A stretch of 64,000 nt of DNA, from positions 2,170,001 through 2,234,000 of the forward strand of contig OX595994.1 of assembly GCA_951394045.1 (NCBI GenBank), written 5' to 3'. This stretch comes from Nitzschia sp. DOCU1 (taxonomy: Eukaryota; Bacillariophyta; Bacillariophyceae; Bacillariales; Bacillariaceae). Below are positions 10,963-21,851 of this stretch, one piece after another. Position 1 is the stretch's first letter. Each line of letters begins with the position of its first letter. The position numbers and the translations under genes were made by a program. A model generated the notes under the pieces. It did not search any database and was not told the DNA's origin. It saw nothing but the letters and a program-made list of their open reading frames with translations.

Positions 10963-11447
10963 ACCAGTAGTAGGGCTGACTCGTTCAGTGGCGCGACACA
11001 AAACACGACGCCATTGCTGCAGACGGAACAGCAATAACTACACCACCGAGATGGTGGGATCGCAAAGACTTTTTTGCCGCGCTCTGACTTTTGACACCGC
11101 GCTCATCCCGTGGGCGAGATGATCGCCAGAAGCCTCCGTTGATGTGCGAGCGAACATAGGAAACTCCGAAGAAGACCACGTCACGCAAATTGTTCGAGAG
11201 CGAATCAGAATCGACCGAGGCCACGGTCTTATTAGTCAGCCGTCCTTCCGCTACTAGCGGGAATAATGTATCTATCATCCGAGATGGAAGCAAGATATTT
11301 CAAAAGCTATACTTTCGGTGTAACGATAAAAATCTATAAATGCTCCCTGACACTCATGACTATTGTTGTTGTCGAAGGCTAGAGTACAATAGAACAAGGA
11401 TACTACCTGTAGCCCGGAGAGGAAAAACAATTTCAATTTGCAAGACT
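10963..11447. other. Intergenic DNA between GT15-like gene and IRE1
   Basis: This 485-bp spacer between two minus-strand genes holds the glycosyltransferase promoter and the IRE1 3' flank. No feature was recognised. Confidence 0.4.
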
Positions 11448-14400
11448 TCAATCCGGAGGCGATTGTTGGGGTTTCTTCTTCTTGGTGATGCCTCCTGCTG
11501 GTTTCTTACCCTTCGCTCCTTTCGCGTTTGTGTTCCATTTCCCCTCTTCCTTTCGAGTCGTTTCAATGGAGCGTGCCGCCCCATATGTGTCTTCCCCGCC
11601 TGAATGCCTTGGGTTCTTGCAATCACCATTCTTGTCGACCAACTTGCCCCAGCGGTTCTTTTTGCCTTCCTTGACTCGCAACTCGACCGGACCATGCGCG
11701 AAGACGCATTTATTCCTCTTCCGCATAGGGCAAAATGTTCCCATGCTCTCATCCCAATGGTTGCAGAGGCGAGTTCGGAACTTGGGGTCTTCAATGGCAC
11801 GCTTCAGATTCGGGTCTTTCTTTCGAAAGGCTGGGTCGATCCTTCTTGCCCATTCCGCATCGGATCGACTCCACCCACGACAATTCAACTCCTTTGCAGC
11901 GGTACTGCCTTCCCAAGCAATGACATCATTGGCATCCTCGGGGTGAAACGGCGTCTCGAAAACGACCGGCTCGACCGGCGTAAAGGTTTCTTGCAAATTT
12001 TCTTGGATCTCAGCTTCGTCGGGCAATTTTTCAAAACCCCAATCCTCATCCTGCTCCTCAGGAAAAGCCTCCTCGACCGCTTCGCCTCCAGTTTTGGATA
12101 CACTATCGCCGTCCTCCAACTCCGGGGGCTCCACCATATCCTGCTTTCCCTCACTGGCAGATTCAACCTCCGCCGACTCTGGGGCAGGAGCGGCTACGAG
12201 CAGGGGCTTTGAGGGTTCTGCCTTGCACGGCAACGGCGGAACTTCATATTTGGTCATGAGTAAGTCGTCGCTTGTCAAAGAAGTTCGACAACAGCTCCAA
12301 CAATGCATCATGAGCCGAGGAAACTTTTGCTCGAAGTACTCCAAAAGAGCATCTTGGCTGGCGACCCTTGTTGCTCGAAAGTTTTCTGGAAGCTCGTCAA
12401 AGTGATGGTGTTTGTTCCTAATCAACCGAAGCAAATCTCGGACCGATGAAGGGTCGTAGGTACGAAAGCGCTGCATGTTACTAATGAGAGGTTCGTCCAG
12501 CTTTTCGTCCCACGAGGTTCCGACCACGTCTACAGCTCCTCGCTCAATCGCCAGGCTACTGATTTGCTGAATCGATGTAGGCACCGACGTGTCTGTTTCC
12601 AGCCGATCCGAGAACTCGCACAGGAACGAAAGCTTCTTTTGGGAGGTCCAAAAGAAGGGATGTTCGCAAATTTGCTTGGCTGTTGGTCTCATCTTGGGAT
12701 CCCTACTCAACATGCTCCGTACTAGTTGATATGCATCAGGTGAAATATTTTCCAGTGCTGCCATGGAGGGTCGATTGTGTACAATATTTGCCTCCCGCTC
12801 ATACCATTCTCCGAATGGATGGTGGCCAGGAACAAGGGTCGAATAAAAGATACAGCCCAAAGAAAAGATATCGACCGACCGACTCGTCCGAGGATTAGGA
12901 GATGGCAAATCAATAGGCGAACTCTCGGGATTGGTACTTTCTCCGGATCTCGCGGAAGCGTCCGAAGCTACCCACCTCAATGCCATGACTTCGGGAGCTT
13001 GCCACCCCACACTACCTGGACCCACGCCCACCGAGCTCGTGCCCCCTTTGGTTCCTTGAAAGGACGGCGTTGCCATAAAACTGGCTCCCAGGCTACTTTG
13101 TCCCACAATTTGCTTGCCGAGCCCCATATCGGATATTTTTGCCACGTACGAACCATCCAAAAATGTCTCCAAAGTGCTGGCTTTTTGTTTCTCCACCTTC
13201 TTCTTTCCGCTCTTGGTAATTGCCAATAGAATGTTAGCTGGTTTCAAATCTCGATGAACAATCCGGAGGGAATGTAAATGTCGCACACCAGACGCAATCT
13301 GCTGCAAAACAATCTTAGTGGCCGCAATCGGAATACTGGGGATTAGCGCTTCGGGTCCGGACGTCGTCGTTCTCAATACGCCAATCAAATCGTGCAAGCT
13401 CAAGTCGCACAACTCCAAGGCCAAATATACAAAATCACCACGAACTTCTTTGAGAAAATATCGCACCACATTGGGATGTCCATCACTTTCAATCAGGAGG
13501 CGAATTTCTCGATCTGCACTTGCATGATAGGCTTTGAGCATGCGCTTGACTGCGACCTCTCTACCATCCAAGACTCCTTTGTATACAACTGTGCCTTGCC
13601 CACCATAACCCAATACCTGATCACTCACTTGTATGACGTGTTGCTGTTGTTGTTGCTGAAGCTGCTGCTGGTCGGAGGGTGGCGGTTGGATTGCCGATGA
13701 TTCTGCAGACTCGACCGGCATGCTGACATCTCCGTCGCCAGACGCTTCTGTGACAGGTTCCGTCGTCGTTCCGTTATTCGGTACCATGATGCCTTTGGCA
13801 GCCCCACTTTCATCTTTGAGTCGCTTCCGTCGTCCCAACTCAAAGGAGAGGACAAATATCAAGGCAATAGTAGGTGGCAGCCAGGACCCCAAGATTTTGA
13901 AAATTTTGGATGACCTGGGCGGCTGCGGCCGGGCAGTGAAGAGTTGCGGATCCACCACATAGCCATAGTCAGGGTGATACACTACAGATTCAGGACGAAA
14001 GTGCTCCTGATGATGTTGGTTTTTTGCGACGAGTGCCAATCCGTGTTGCGTCGTCGTTTCATCTCTCGGAGGCAGCCCTTCTGACATGAACTTGTTATCT
14101 GCCCCTTTGGCAAAATATTCCAGACGTGGTGGCTGATGCTTATGATGGTCCACAAGGCAGGAGGGAAAATGCGGCGATGTAGGATGACACGGCTTGCGCG
14201 ACGACTCGGCACCACTGGCCTCGTGATGCTGGTGACTCTGCGACAGGCGGGTCGTCCCACCAATAAGCTGTGGTACAGTCTTGTGCCTGGCAGCTGCGTT
14301 GGAAGCAATAGCCGCCGCATGGTGATGGTGATTCGTAGCAGCATGTGGTCGGAAGGTACTCGCAGTACCACTACTGCTGCTAGACCGTTTGCGACCCAAA

Positions 14401-15806
14401 GGCAATGCATACAATTGTCCACTCCCTTCGAGCCGTCCAACGATGGTTTGATGCGGCGCGTCATCGAAGTTGTCATCAAATGCGGTATTATCAAAAAGTT
14501 GTACTTGTCGCTCCAGTTCTCTACTCAAATATCCAAGATCGTTGGACGATGGTACAGTCACGTCTGGAACAATATCAACGGGAAGGGACTGTCCATCAGT
14601 CAAGAAATATGCAATGGGAGTGTGAAATTGTTCCGAGGCAACCCATTGGACTTTACCCGTTTCCGGATGCACCAGCGCCAAGTTACCACTGGGAGTAGAC
14701 ACCAATCGAGTAGAGTCCAATATCAGGTCGCCATCGTCATGAGGCTGGAAGGTATTTTCGTTTGCTAGTATCGATCCGTCGGGCAACGACTTCAGATGTT
14801 CGTCCCAGAAAACACCCCCATTGCGAGTACCATCACCACCCCCTGCAGCGGATTTAGAAGTCGCATCTTGTCGCCCTCTTCCATGCAAGTCTTGAACGCC
14901 TTGAATTTCTGATATGCCAAACTGAACACTTTTAATGCCCGTTCGAGCATCCTGTACCGTCACGGAATAATCGACACGTCCTATCCATACAATGGAACGA
15001 TCCTTATTCCATTCCCCAAGACGCTTGTCGTCGTCCTCTTTCGAGCCGTCTGAAGAAGACACTACTCTCAATAGTTCTCCCGATTGCGCATCTAGAGCCA
15101 CTGCCGTAGTTTGTCGACTCCCCACAAAGAATCGACCCTGTGGATCCAAAAACGGTGCCCTCTGGACCAATTCCTTCACACTTGTACTGAAAGTCGTGGT
15201 CGCTTCCCCGACTCCCTTATTATTTCCGGCTACTGTTAAGTATACATTGCCATCGATACTAGGGACAGCCGCATAATCACTCGAAGCCGCCGATTGAGTC
15301 GTGGTGGTAGTAGAAAGGAGCGGCTTCAAAAACGCTTTAACTCCGGCCTCTGATGATTCATCCCCATCCGAAACACTCCACCCGGCACGGGGTTGCATCT
15401 TCCCACTAGCAGTTGTTGCGGAAGGATGGTTTTGTTGTTGCTGCTTCCACAAGATTTCTCCTGTGGATCTAGAAATTCCCGCCACCGTTCCATCAACGGC
15501 CACAACCACCAGTATATCTTCTTCTGCTGTTGTAGGTGCAGCATGTGTCGTTGTACTTGCAGAAGCAAAAGCTTTATTTTGAACGGATGATTCAATGACG
15601 ACACCCCCAGCATGTTCAATTATAGTCAAGTCGTTGTTAGTCCTTGATGATTCGGCTGTAGCAGCACCCACCAGTATTTGCACGCGAGATTTCTGCCCTA
15701 CGACGGCTGCCAAACTTAACACTAACATGGTCCGTAAAAATGCCAGCTTTTTCTTTGAGGACAACAATCGTAGAGCGTTCGTTATTTGGCGGGAATTTTT
15801 CGTCAT
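11448..15806 (-). CDS. IRE1: IRE1 unfolded-protein-response kinase/endoribonuclease with C-terminal CCCH zinc finger
   Basis: This is a single-exon protein of 1452 residues. Order: N-terminal signal region (about 20-50); luminal beta-propeller-like domain with PQQ-type turns (DGTVAGISRSTGEILWK) and His-rich linkers; one membrane helix near residue 645 (PPTIALIFVLSFEL); protein kinase domain from about 735 (LGYGGQGTVVYKG, VAVKRML, HRDLKPANILL, SDMGLGKQ, GWQAPEVM); KEN ribonuclease domain about 1050-1185 (FLCEFSDRLE, VRDLLRLIRNKHHHFDELP, YFEQKFPRLMMHCW). IRE1 senses misfolded ER protein and cleaves mRNA on the cytosolic side. Oddly, after about 150 acidic residues there is a further domain with a C-x10-C-x7-C-x3-H finger (about 1349-1375) and a Lys-rich tail, absent from the IRE1 proteins I know. 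The ATG at 15806-15804 is the start. Confidence 0.93.
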   Translation of the reverse strand: MTKNSRQITNALRLLSSKKKLAFLRTMLVLSLAAVVGQKSRVQILVGAATAESSRTNNDLTIIEHAGGVVIESSVQNKAFASASTTTHAAPTTAEEDILVVVAVDGTVAGISRSTGEILWKQQQQNHPSATTASGKMQPRAGWSVSDGDESSEAGVKAFLKPLLSTTTTTQSAASSDYAAVPSIDGNVYLTVAGNNKGVGEATTTFSTSVKELVQRAPFLDPQGRFFVGSRQTTAVALDAQSGELLRVVSSSDGSKEDDDKRLGEWNKDRSIVWIGRVDYSVTVQDARTGIKSVQFGISEIQGVQDLHGRGRQDATSKSAAGGGDGTRNGGVFWDEHLKSLPDGSILANENTFQPHDDGDLILDSTRLVSTPSGNLALVHPETGKVQWVASEQFHTPIAYFLTDGQSLPVDIVPDVTVPSSNDLGYLSRELERQVQLFDNTAFDDNFDDAPHQTIVGRLEGSGQLYALPLGRKRSSSSSGTASTFRPHAATNHHHHAAAIASNAAARHKTVPQLIGGTTRLSQSHQHHEASGAESSRKPCHPTSPHFPSCLVDHHKHQPPRLEYFAKGADNKFMSEGLPPRDETTTQHGLALVAKNQHHQEHFRPESVVYHPDYGYVVDPQLFTARPQPPRSSKIFKILGSWLPPTIALIFVLSFELGRRKRLKDESGAAKGIMVPNNGTTTEPVTEASGDGDVSMPVESAESSAIQPPPSDQQQLQQQQQQHVIQVSDQVLGYGGQGTVVYKGVLDGREVAVKRMLKAYHASADREIRLLIESDGHPNVVRYFLKEVRGDFVYLALELCDLSLHDLIGVLRTTTSGPEALIPSIPIAATKIVLQQIASGVRHLHSLRIVHRDLKPANILLAITKSGKKKVEKQKASTLETFLDGSYVAKISDMGLGKQIVGQSSLGASFMATPSFQGTKGGTSSVGVGPGSVGWQAPEVMALRWVASDASARSGESTNPESSPIDLPSPNPRTSRSVDIFSLGCIFYSTLVPGHHPFGEWYEREANIVHNRPSMAALENISPDAYQLVRSMLSRDPKMRPTAKQICEHPFFWTSQKKLSFLCEFSDRLETDTSVPTSIQQISSLAIERGAVDVVGTSWDEKLDEPLISNMQRFRTYDPSSVRDLLRLIRNKHHHFDELPENFRATRVASQDALLEYFEQKFPRLMMHCWSCCRTSLTSDDLLMTKYEVPPLPCKAEPSKPLLVAAPAPESAEVESASEGKQDMVEPPELEDGDSVSKTGGEAVEEAFPEEQDEDWGFEKLPDEAEIQENLQETFTPVEPVVFETPFHPEDANDVIAWEGSTAAKELNCRGWSRSDAEWARRIDPAFRKKDPNLKRAIEDPKFRTRLCNHWDESMGTFCPMRKRNKCVFAHGPVELRVKEGKKNRWGKLVDKNGDCKNPRHSGGEDTYGAARSIETTRKEEGKWNTNAKGAKGKKPAGGITKKKKPQQSPPD

Positions 15807-16702
15807 GATTTCGGTTGTCGTCCTCGTGGTTGGTATGGAGAAGAGACTCTGAAACCCCAGATCAGAGTTCAGGAGAGTGGATGAGTTTTGATCGTTGACT
15901 CTGATTCTCTCCGCTGGTAATAGAAGATTCCATGCACACCAGTATCACGTTTTTATGATTGCATCAGAAACACGCTTTTGACGTCGCTGTACCTTGGGGC
16001 GAACAGCGGGTATGAATGATCCGATGGATGTGTCGGTCGTGAAAAGGGTGTTGGCCTTTTTTAGTCTTGGTACCGTAGAAAAGTGCGTAGAAAACATACT
16101 GAGCTGGCTGGTCGAATGGATGGCGTCCAATCCGTCGAGACGGCAGCGCGAGACGTTAGCATTGGATAAGTACATACGGAAGAGTATTTGTGTAAAATAA
16201 CTACGTATGAAATCCATTGCATAGGTATGCTCAGGCTCAGGTCATACCCAACTTCTTCCCCGTACTATCTGCCGCACGTTTGCAAAAGGAATCTGCAAAA
16301 GGGCGGCATGGAATGGAAACGACACAATGCAGGGACCACAAATCCCTATGCAGTAGCTGCGTCCTATCCTTTCGTTAGAGCGAAGGACAAATATCTTTGA
16401 ATAGAAGAGCTGAGGGCACCAGTTCACTTGTAGTCGTGAAAGCACTACCGTAGCTCCCTGAAAGTATCAGCAGTCCTCTAGCTCCTACTAGAGTAGTAAC
16501 CTCGATGAGTACTTACTACAATTAGATAGCACAGTCGTAGTGAAATGGTAGTAATGAAAGTACTACTGATACAACACCGTGTTGCGTGATTCATGATGTT
16601 GTTGCATCCTGAATTCGCACCTAGAGCGGGCTGGCATCCTACAGAAATGCAATGGCACGTTAATATGAAAGAAGGACTCAACAAGTTTCGTCTCGACGAC
16701 GA
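15807..16702. other. Intergenic DNA upstream of IRE1
   Basis: About 0.9 kb with only short motif-free frames. It contains several short palindromic stretches based on AGTAGT/ACTACT near 16485-16570. The IRE1 promoter must lie at its right-hand neighbour side; nothing specific was recognised. Confidence 0.35.
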
Positions 16703-17182
16703 TTATAAAAGACTCGATAGATACGCAACCAGAGCTTTGAGTGTTTCCACATCCTCGTCATCATCTTCCATATCCTCATCTTGTAGCATTTCCTCCAAAT
16801 CTTCTTGTTTTGCTTGAAGGGCCGTCTTGCCGACATTGTTGACTTGAGATCGGTCAATGCCTTGCTGGACTAAAAATTGGGCCGCCGGTACGCCTCCAGC
16901 ATAGTGCAAGGCCGTGTCACCATCGTGATCGGCCACATGCACATGTGCACCTTGCTGAATTAAAAACTCCAAAATGGCAATTTGGTTGTACGACGCTGCG
17001 GCATGCACTAACGTGTATCCATGTTCATCGGCGGCATTTGCCGTCAAATTCAAAGTTTGCAGGGAGGCCTGTAACAGAGGCAAATCTCCTTCGGACGCTG
17101 CCATCCACGGCGTGGAAGCCTCAATAGGTGTTTGAGGGGCACTATCAGCAGCAGATGATCTACCTAAACCAAACGAAGCCAT
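16703..17182 (-). CDS. Small ankyrin-repeat protein (yeast YCR051W-like)
   Basis: The 159-residue protein has about three ankyrin repeats: TPWMAASEGDLPLLQASL, GYTLVHAAASYNQIAILEFL and GDTALHYAGGVPAAQFLVQQ, with a final GKTALQ turn and an acidic C terminus (QDEDMEDDDEDVETL). The layout resembles the small fungal ankyrin protein YCR051W, whose role is poorly defined. It should be a soluble interaction module. I chose the ATG at 17182 (ACAATGGCT context) because the repeat domain begins shortly after it. A longer in-frame ATG at 17374 would add 64 residues with a basic, Phe-rich character and cannot be excluded. Confidence 0.8.
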   Translation of the reverse strand: MASFGLGRSSAADSAPQTPIEASTPWMAASEGDLPLLQASLQTLNLTANAADEHGYTLVHAAASYNQIAILEFLIQQGAHVHVADHDGDTALHYAGGVPAAQFLVQQGIDRSQVNNVGKTALQAKQEDLEEMLQDEDMEDDDEDVETLKALVAYLSSLL

Positions 17183-17584
17183 TGTTATCCAAGCGAATAG
17201 GAAAGATTGTGGAGTACGACGTAGACTGCAAATGGTCGAGTGGAAGAAAAAAGGTGGTTGGCGGTGTGCATGGATGGGAAACCTGCCGCCGATCGTCGCC
17301 AAAAAATAAGTGGGGCGTTGAATGGCTACCAGCGCGTCCAATGGGTGCATCGCGCCTTCGACTAGAACGACCATGACACATCAGAAATTCCTTCGCATCC
17401 GTCTTTTGCCGAGTGACGCACGAACGACGGTCGCGACGTTCCAATCATTCGATGGATTTGAGGATGTCGTTCGAAGAGCGTTGTGTCAACATCACATTGT
17501 TCCTTCATTTCATTTTCTACTGACGGGGACGACCATAGCAAGTTCAATAGTCAAACGAAGAACGAAATCTACCCGGGAAAACTT
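17183..17584. other. Divergent intergenic region, ankyrin / IGPS-like
   Basis: This 402-bp region between divergent start codons is reduced to about 210 bp if the ankyrin gene uses the upstream ATG at 17374. No specific promoter element was recognised. Confidence 0.35.
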
Positions 17585-18655
17585 ATGCAAAAGATGAATT
17601 CTTCCTTGGCGCTTTTATGCTCGTTGTGCTGGATTGTCGCGTCCAGCACCACTACAGCCTTTGTTCCTTGTTCTACAAGTGCACGAATTTCATCATCGCC
17701 CTTGTATGCCGTGGGAGCTTTGGTGAAAAAAGCCAAAGAAGCTTCACTTCGCGAGTACATTGCCGGCGGCATTGAAGATGACGTCATGGAACAATACAAC
17801 AAGATCAAGGCCGCTCTGTCGTCCGACACACCAGTAGAACCACGGGCGGGTCCCCTCCAACAAGACTTGACCAAGCGCAAGGGCACCATTACAGTCATTG
17901 CGGAATACAAACGCAAATTGATTGATTCCGGTTACATTAAAGAAATTTTTGAACCGGCCATTTTGTCGAGTGAATTTCGAGAATTTGGAGCTTCGGCCAT
18001 TGCCATTATGTGCGATGAACGCATGGGAGGATGTACCTACCAAGACTTGCAGATTTTTGTGGAAGATCAACGACGAAGTCGCAATGAAGTCCCAGGGCCC
18101 ATCAAAATTATCAATAACGATGTTATTATTGATGAATTGCAAATTGCACGAACGGCGGCCTATGGAGCACATGCGGCGGTGATTCCCTTGGGAATTGTAG
18201 GAGCAGAGGTCACCAAAACACTACTCCAAGCATGTGCAGCTGTGGAAATTGAAGCTATTGTGACTGTGACTACCAAGGAAGAAGCCCAGACGGCCGTGGA
18301 TCTGGGAGCTACCATGATTAGTGTAGTCAATGTCGAAGGCGCGGACGCCAAGTTGGCCATTATTACAGATTTGAACATTCCAGAGGGACGCCAAGTGACA
18401 ACCATTGCCAACATTGGCGCTCGCATGGACAAGGGACTGGAAGAGGTCGAAGAAGCTTGGGCGTGTCGCGACAAGGGCTTTAATTGTGCTTGGATTTCAG
18501 ATGCCTTGTACAAGGCTGGAAACTCGGTCAATGAACATCCCGGTGCGATTATCAAGAGTATGAAATCCAAGAGTAGTCTGCGATGGGCGTCGCCAGTTGC
18601 CAAGAGTGGAAGAGGTGAAGGCGCTCGGGAATATTTGGGTGATATTCTCATGTAA
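17585..18655 (+). CDS. Plastid-targeted indole-3-glycerol-phosphate-synthase-like protein, catalytic residues degenerate
   Basis: The 356-residue protein has a hydrophobic signal peptide ending ASSTTTA|FVP followed by a Ser/Thr-rich transit segment. This is the diatom ASAFAP plastid import signature with Phe after the cleavage site. The mature part is a TIM barrel of the IGPS (TrpC) family, which makes indole-3-glycerol phosphate in tryptophan synthesis: VIAEYKRK keeps the first-strand Glu and Lys, and FREFGASAIAIMCDE follows. However, the catalytic Lys of the canonical KDFI strand is Asn here (NNDVII). The Glu of the canonical (L/I)xE(V/I) strand is Thr (AIVTVTTKEEA), and the AESG phosphate-site strand reads ANIG. 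It therefore may not catalyse the normal reaction. Start: first ATG (17585); an alternative ATG lies at 17594. Frames upstream open only with GTG. Confidence 0.82.
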   Translation: MQKMNSSLALLCSLCWIVASSTTTAFVPCSTSARISSSPLYAVGALVKKAKEASLREYIAGGIEDDVMEQYNKIKAALSSDTPVEPRAGPLQQDLTKRKGTITVIAEYKRKLIDSGYIKEIFEPAILSSEFREFGASAIAIMCDERMGGCTYQDLQIFVEDQRRSRNEVPGPIKIINNDVIIDELQIARTAAYGAHAAVIPLGIVGAEVTKTLLQACAAVEIEAIVTVTTKEEAQTAVDLGATMISVVNVEGADAKLAIITDLNIPEGRQVTTIANIGARMDKGLEEVEEAWACRDKGFNCAWISDALYKAGNSVNEHPGAIIKSMKSKSSLRWASPVAKSGRGEGAREYLGDILM

Positions 18656-18952
18656 AATGGCTTGAGCTATATTTCCCAACGGGCACCCCTCAAACCTTGC
18701 TGCGACGAGAAACAATTAAATGTTACTTTTGTGTTTGCATACTATCATTGGTCGCGCCTTTGACTACCAGCTCGCTAGCTAGCTTGCAGTGGCTTGCATA
18801 TCATCCAATCAGCGTCCACACCAGGCGACTTCCATCCATAGCCCGCAAACGAGCCGTAGTGCAACGACGTCTTTGGACAAAATTCAATTTCAAACCCCCT
18901 AAAACCGCAACAACGATGCCTCGTCGAACCAGCGTTCTACAAAATTTTGCGT

Positions 18953-20168
18953 CTAGAGTTCATCACTGCCGTCGTCGTCGTCGTCTTCCTCGTCCTCCTC
19001 ATCGTCGTCGTCACCATCAACAACAGCTCCTTCAGGTGGCAACATCTGGACCGCCCAGCTGAAGGCATTAACCACGGCCTCGTGAAATTGAAAAATACCA
19101 TCATATTCTGCTTTTGGAAGGTCCGTACGATCTTGATACTTTTGCTTAAATTCTTCCAGTTCCTGGAGCCGCCGTTGCATAAATATTACACCAAAGTCAT
19201 CGGGAAGAGATTCAAACGAAATTTCTATCTGGCCCTCAGCATGCTGGAATATATCAAAAATAATATCATAGTCCGCTATAACCCATCGCTGTGGAAAGGG
19301 TTCCACAAAGCCAAAGAGTTCAAATATTTGTGGCGTTGCTACATAGGATGGATCGCACCACTCGCATTGATTGTACGTGTTTTGAAGCTCTTCACCTGCT
19401 TCCACCGGTCTTGTAATCACAATTCGAGATCCTTTTCCTGGTTCGATCCGAGGGTCTGCATTTGTAAAATGTCCGTTCTAATAAACAAGAACACGGGGTA
19501 AGAAAGGTCAGCCCTCGAGCAAGAGTATGCCATGGAAACACAACACCTACTTGATGATTCATCAATTCCTGAAACGGCACTAACGTGTCTTCATTCTCTC
19601 CTTCAGCCCTCGTTTGAAGCAACATCAAGGCTTGCAAAAATTTATTGTCGTCTGGCTTCACATCTTCACAGAGATCCTCAATCTCCTTGTCAAAATATCG
19701 AATCTCAAAACCTTTATAAAGTTGACGCAACAGACTCTTACTTTTGCGGGACCAATAGAACGGCACATGACTCGTGGATCGACTAGAAAGATATCGTTCG
19801 TAAGGATTCAGTTCGCTTGGATCTTTGCTCAAACGCTCTTTGAGTTCCTCGGCCTTTTCACAAAACCACTCTGCATCCTCCAAAGAGCTAGATGGACTAA
19901 TGATCAACGGCCACGGAATTTCGGCCACCACTTCTCCCTCTGCCAAGGCTTCTTTGGTGAACACTCCACTCAAAGGTCCGACAATCTGTCGGACTTCCAG
20001 CTTGTCGCTGATCCATCCACCATTGGCACGTATCCACGTCATGATATCGGCAATCAGCTCCGAATCGCTTGGTTGGGCTTGCACCAATGACGCCAGAAGG
20101 AGAAGTATCGTCAGCAGCATTAGCCCCCACCAAGAAGCCGCCAAGAAGCACCCACGTAACGAACACAT
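18953..20168 (-). CDS. SET-domain protein with signal peptide, copy 1
   Basis: Two exons, 20168-19551 and 19477-18953 (intron 73 nt, donor CATCAA|gtaggt, acceptor tattag|AACGGA, phase 0), give 380 residues. After a hydrophobic leader (GLMLLTILLLLASLVQA) comes a SET domain of the Rubisco-large-subunit-methyltransferase-like type: NGGWISDKLEVRQI, PLSGVFTKEALAEGEVVAEIP, FLQALMLLQTR, LVPFQELMNHQ joined across the intron to NGHFTNADPRIEP, and GEELQNTYNQCEWCDP. Such enzymes transfer methyl groups from AdoMet to lysine. The leader suggests ER or secretory routing, unusual for a SET protein. The C terminus is a long Asp/Glu tract. It is a tandem paralogue of the next gene and of the pseudogene at 37.9-38.9 kb. 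Confidence 0.82.
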
Positions 20169-20514
20169 GACTGCGACCTATTCTGCAAAACAAACAAAAG
20201 CAGCAACTGAACAAGCTATCGGGAACAGGTCGTGCTAGAAAGTCTTTGCGGCCTCAGATGACAGTAAAGACATCATGGTCCTTTTCATCCATATTAGAGG
20301 CGTCGCGTACCGCCGCTTTTTACGGACTCATATCCCGATTCGACTAATCCGTCTTATCTTTTAGGGAGGTGAAATCAGCAACGGTCGAAGAAGTCATGGA
20401 ACATAAAAAAGCCCTTTTGATAGTCGAATCAATCGTCCACGTTGCTTGTGTTAGTACTCTACCGGGTCCCCAGCAACTCAGGCTCGCCCTCCTTCTCCAA
20501 TAACTGACTTCTAC
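20169..20514. other. Spacer between SET copies 1 and 2
   Basis: 346 bp holding the promoter of SET copy 1 and the 3' flank of copy 2. No further feature was recognised. Confidence 0.4.
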
Positions 20515-21851
20515 CTAAAGCTCATTATTATTATCATTATAATTCACATCTTCGGTGTACTCGTCATCGTCAGTATCACCCTCAGATTCGTCGAAGGCAT
20601 CATCATCGTAGCTATCTTCCGCGGCCTGCTCGAGCGCCGCCGAGAAGGCATTGACGACGGCCTCGTGAAATTGAAAAATGCCGTCAAGCTCTTCTTTTGG
20701 AATATCTGTACGGCCTTTATTCTCTTGTTCGAATCTTTTGAGCTCCATCAGTCGGTGTTGCAAATAGGTTAGTCCACGTTCATCAGGAGCGGCAATAAAG
20801 TCGAAAAACAAAAGCTCGCCATCATCCCCATAGGTGACATCAAAACTGATATTGAACAATGGTATCAACCACCGCTGCGGTGATGATTCCACAAAGCCAA
20901 AAACTTCAAACAGCTCGGGCGTCGTTAGCTTCATTGGGTTACACCACTCGCATTGATTGTATGTGCTCTGAAGTTCTTCCCCCGGCTCAACGCTTCTTAC
21001 GGTCACGATTCGATATCTTTTTTCTGGTTCTATATCAGGTTGCACATTTCTATAGTCTCCGTTCTGGTAGAACACGACGCAAGTAAAACGTTTTGTGATT
21101 CAGAAGAGAGTATTTTCAACCGAAGCGACGACCCCACAGCACTTACTCGATGATTTACCAAATCGGTAAACGGTACCAACATGTCTTCCTCTTCGCCATC
21201 TCCCCTCGTTTGAATCAGCATCAAGGCGTGCAAAAAGCTGTCTTCAACCAGCATGCTTTTACACATTTCTTCGATACTGTGGTAGGACCAATACGCAGGC
21301 AAACCTTTATAGACTTGGTACAAAAGACTCTTCCCTTCAGCGGACCAGAATAGCGGCACGTGACTTCTTGATCGACTTAAAAGATATAGTTCGTAGGGAT
21401 TCAGTTCACTAGGATTTTTGCTCAAACGCTTTTCCAGGTCTTCGGCCATTTCACATAACCACTCCGCATCCTCGGGGTAGGTTGGCACGATGATCAATTC
21501 CCATGGAATCTCGGCCACCACTTCTCCCTCTTCCAACGCTTCTTTGGCAAAGATGCCACTAAGAGAACCAACAATTTGTTTTACTTCCACTTTGTCACTA
21601 ATCCAGCCACCGTTGTCTCGGATCCATGTTATGATATCCGAAATTCTTTTGGCATCATCCCCGGCGCCCGTTCCTTGTGAAAGTGGAACGAGGAGAATCA
21701 GCATCCAGAAGAACAAACAATGACAAGGAGGACGACCCCCATAGCAACAACATGCTGCCGCAACGCAACCCACCAGCAAAGAATGGCCCAAATCAGAAAG
21801 CATGGCTTCTGCACAACGCAACAAGTATAAGCAACCCACACTTGTTGTCAT
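20515..21851 (-). CDS. SET-domain protein, copy 2
   Basis: Exons 21851-21147 and 21063-20515 (intron 83 nt, donor CATCGA|gtaagt, acceptor taccag|AACGGA, phase 0, same place as copy 1) give 417 residues. The SET features match copy 1: NGGWISDKVEVKQIVG, GEVVAEIPWELII, FTDLVNHR joined to NGDYRNVQPDIEP, and GEELQSTYNQCEWCNP. The N terminus has hydrophobic stretches (LFFWMLILLVPL) consistent with an ER signal or anchor. The C-terminal tail is acidic and Asn-rich. I used the ATG at 21851; the frame continues upstream only to a GTG. The copia array begins about 150 bp upstream of this start, so its promoter may have been interrupted. Confidence 0.8.

Noticed and set aside
15945..16684. Possible small genes or tRNA between IRE1 and the ankyrin gene
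   Set aside because: No tRNA box structure or protein motif could be found in the short frames.
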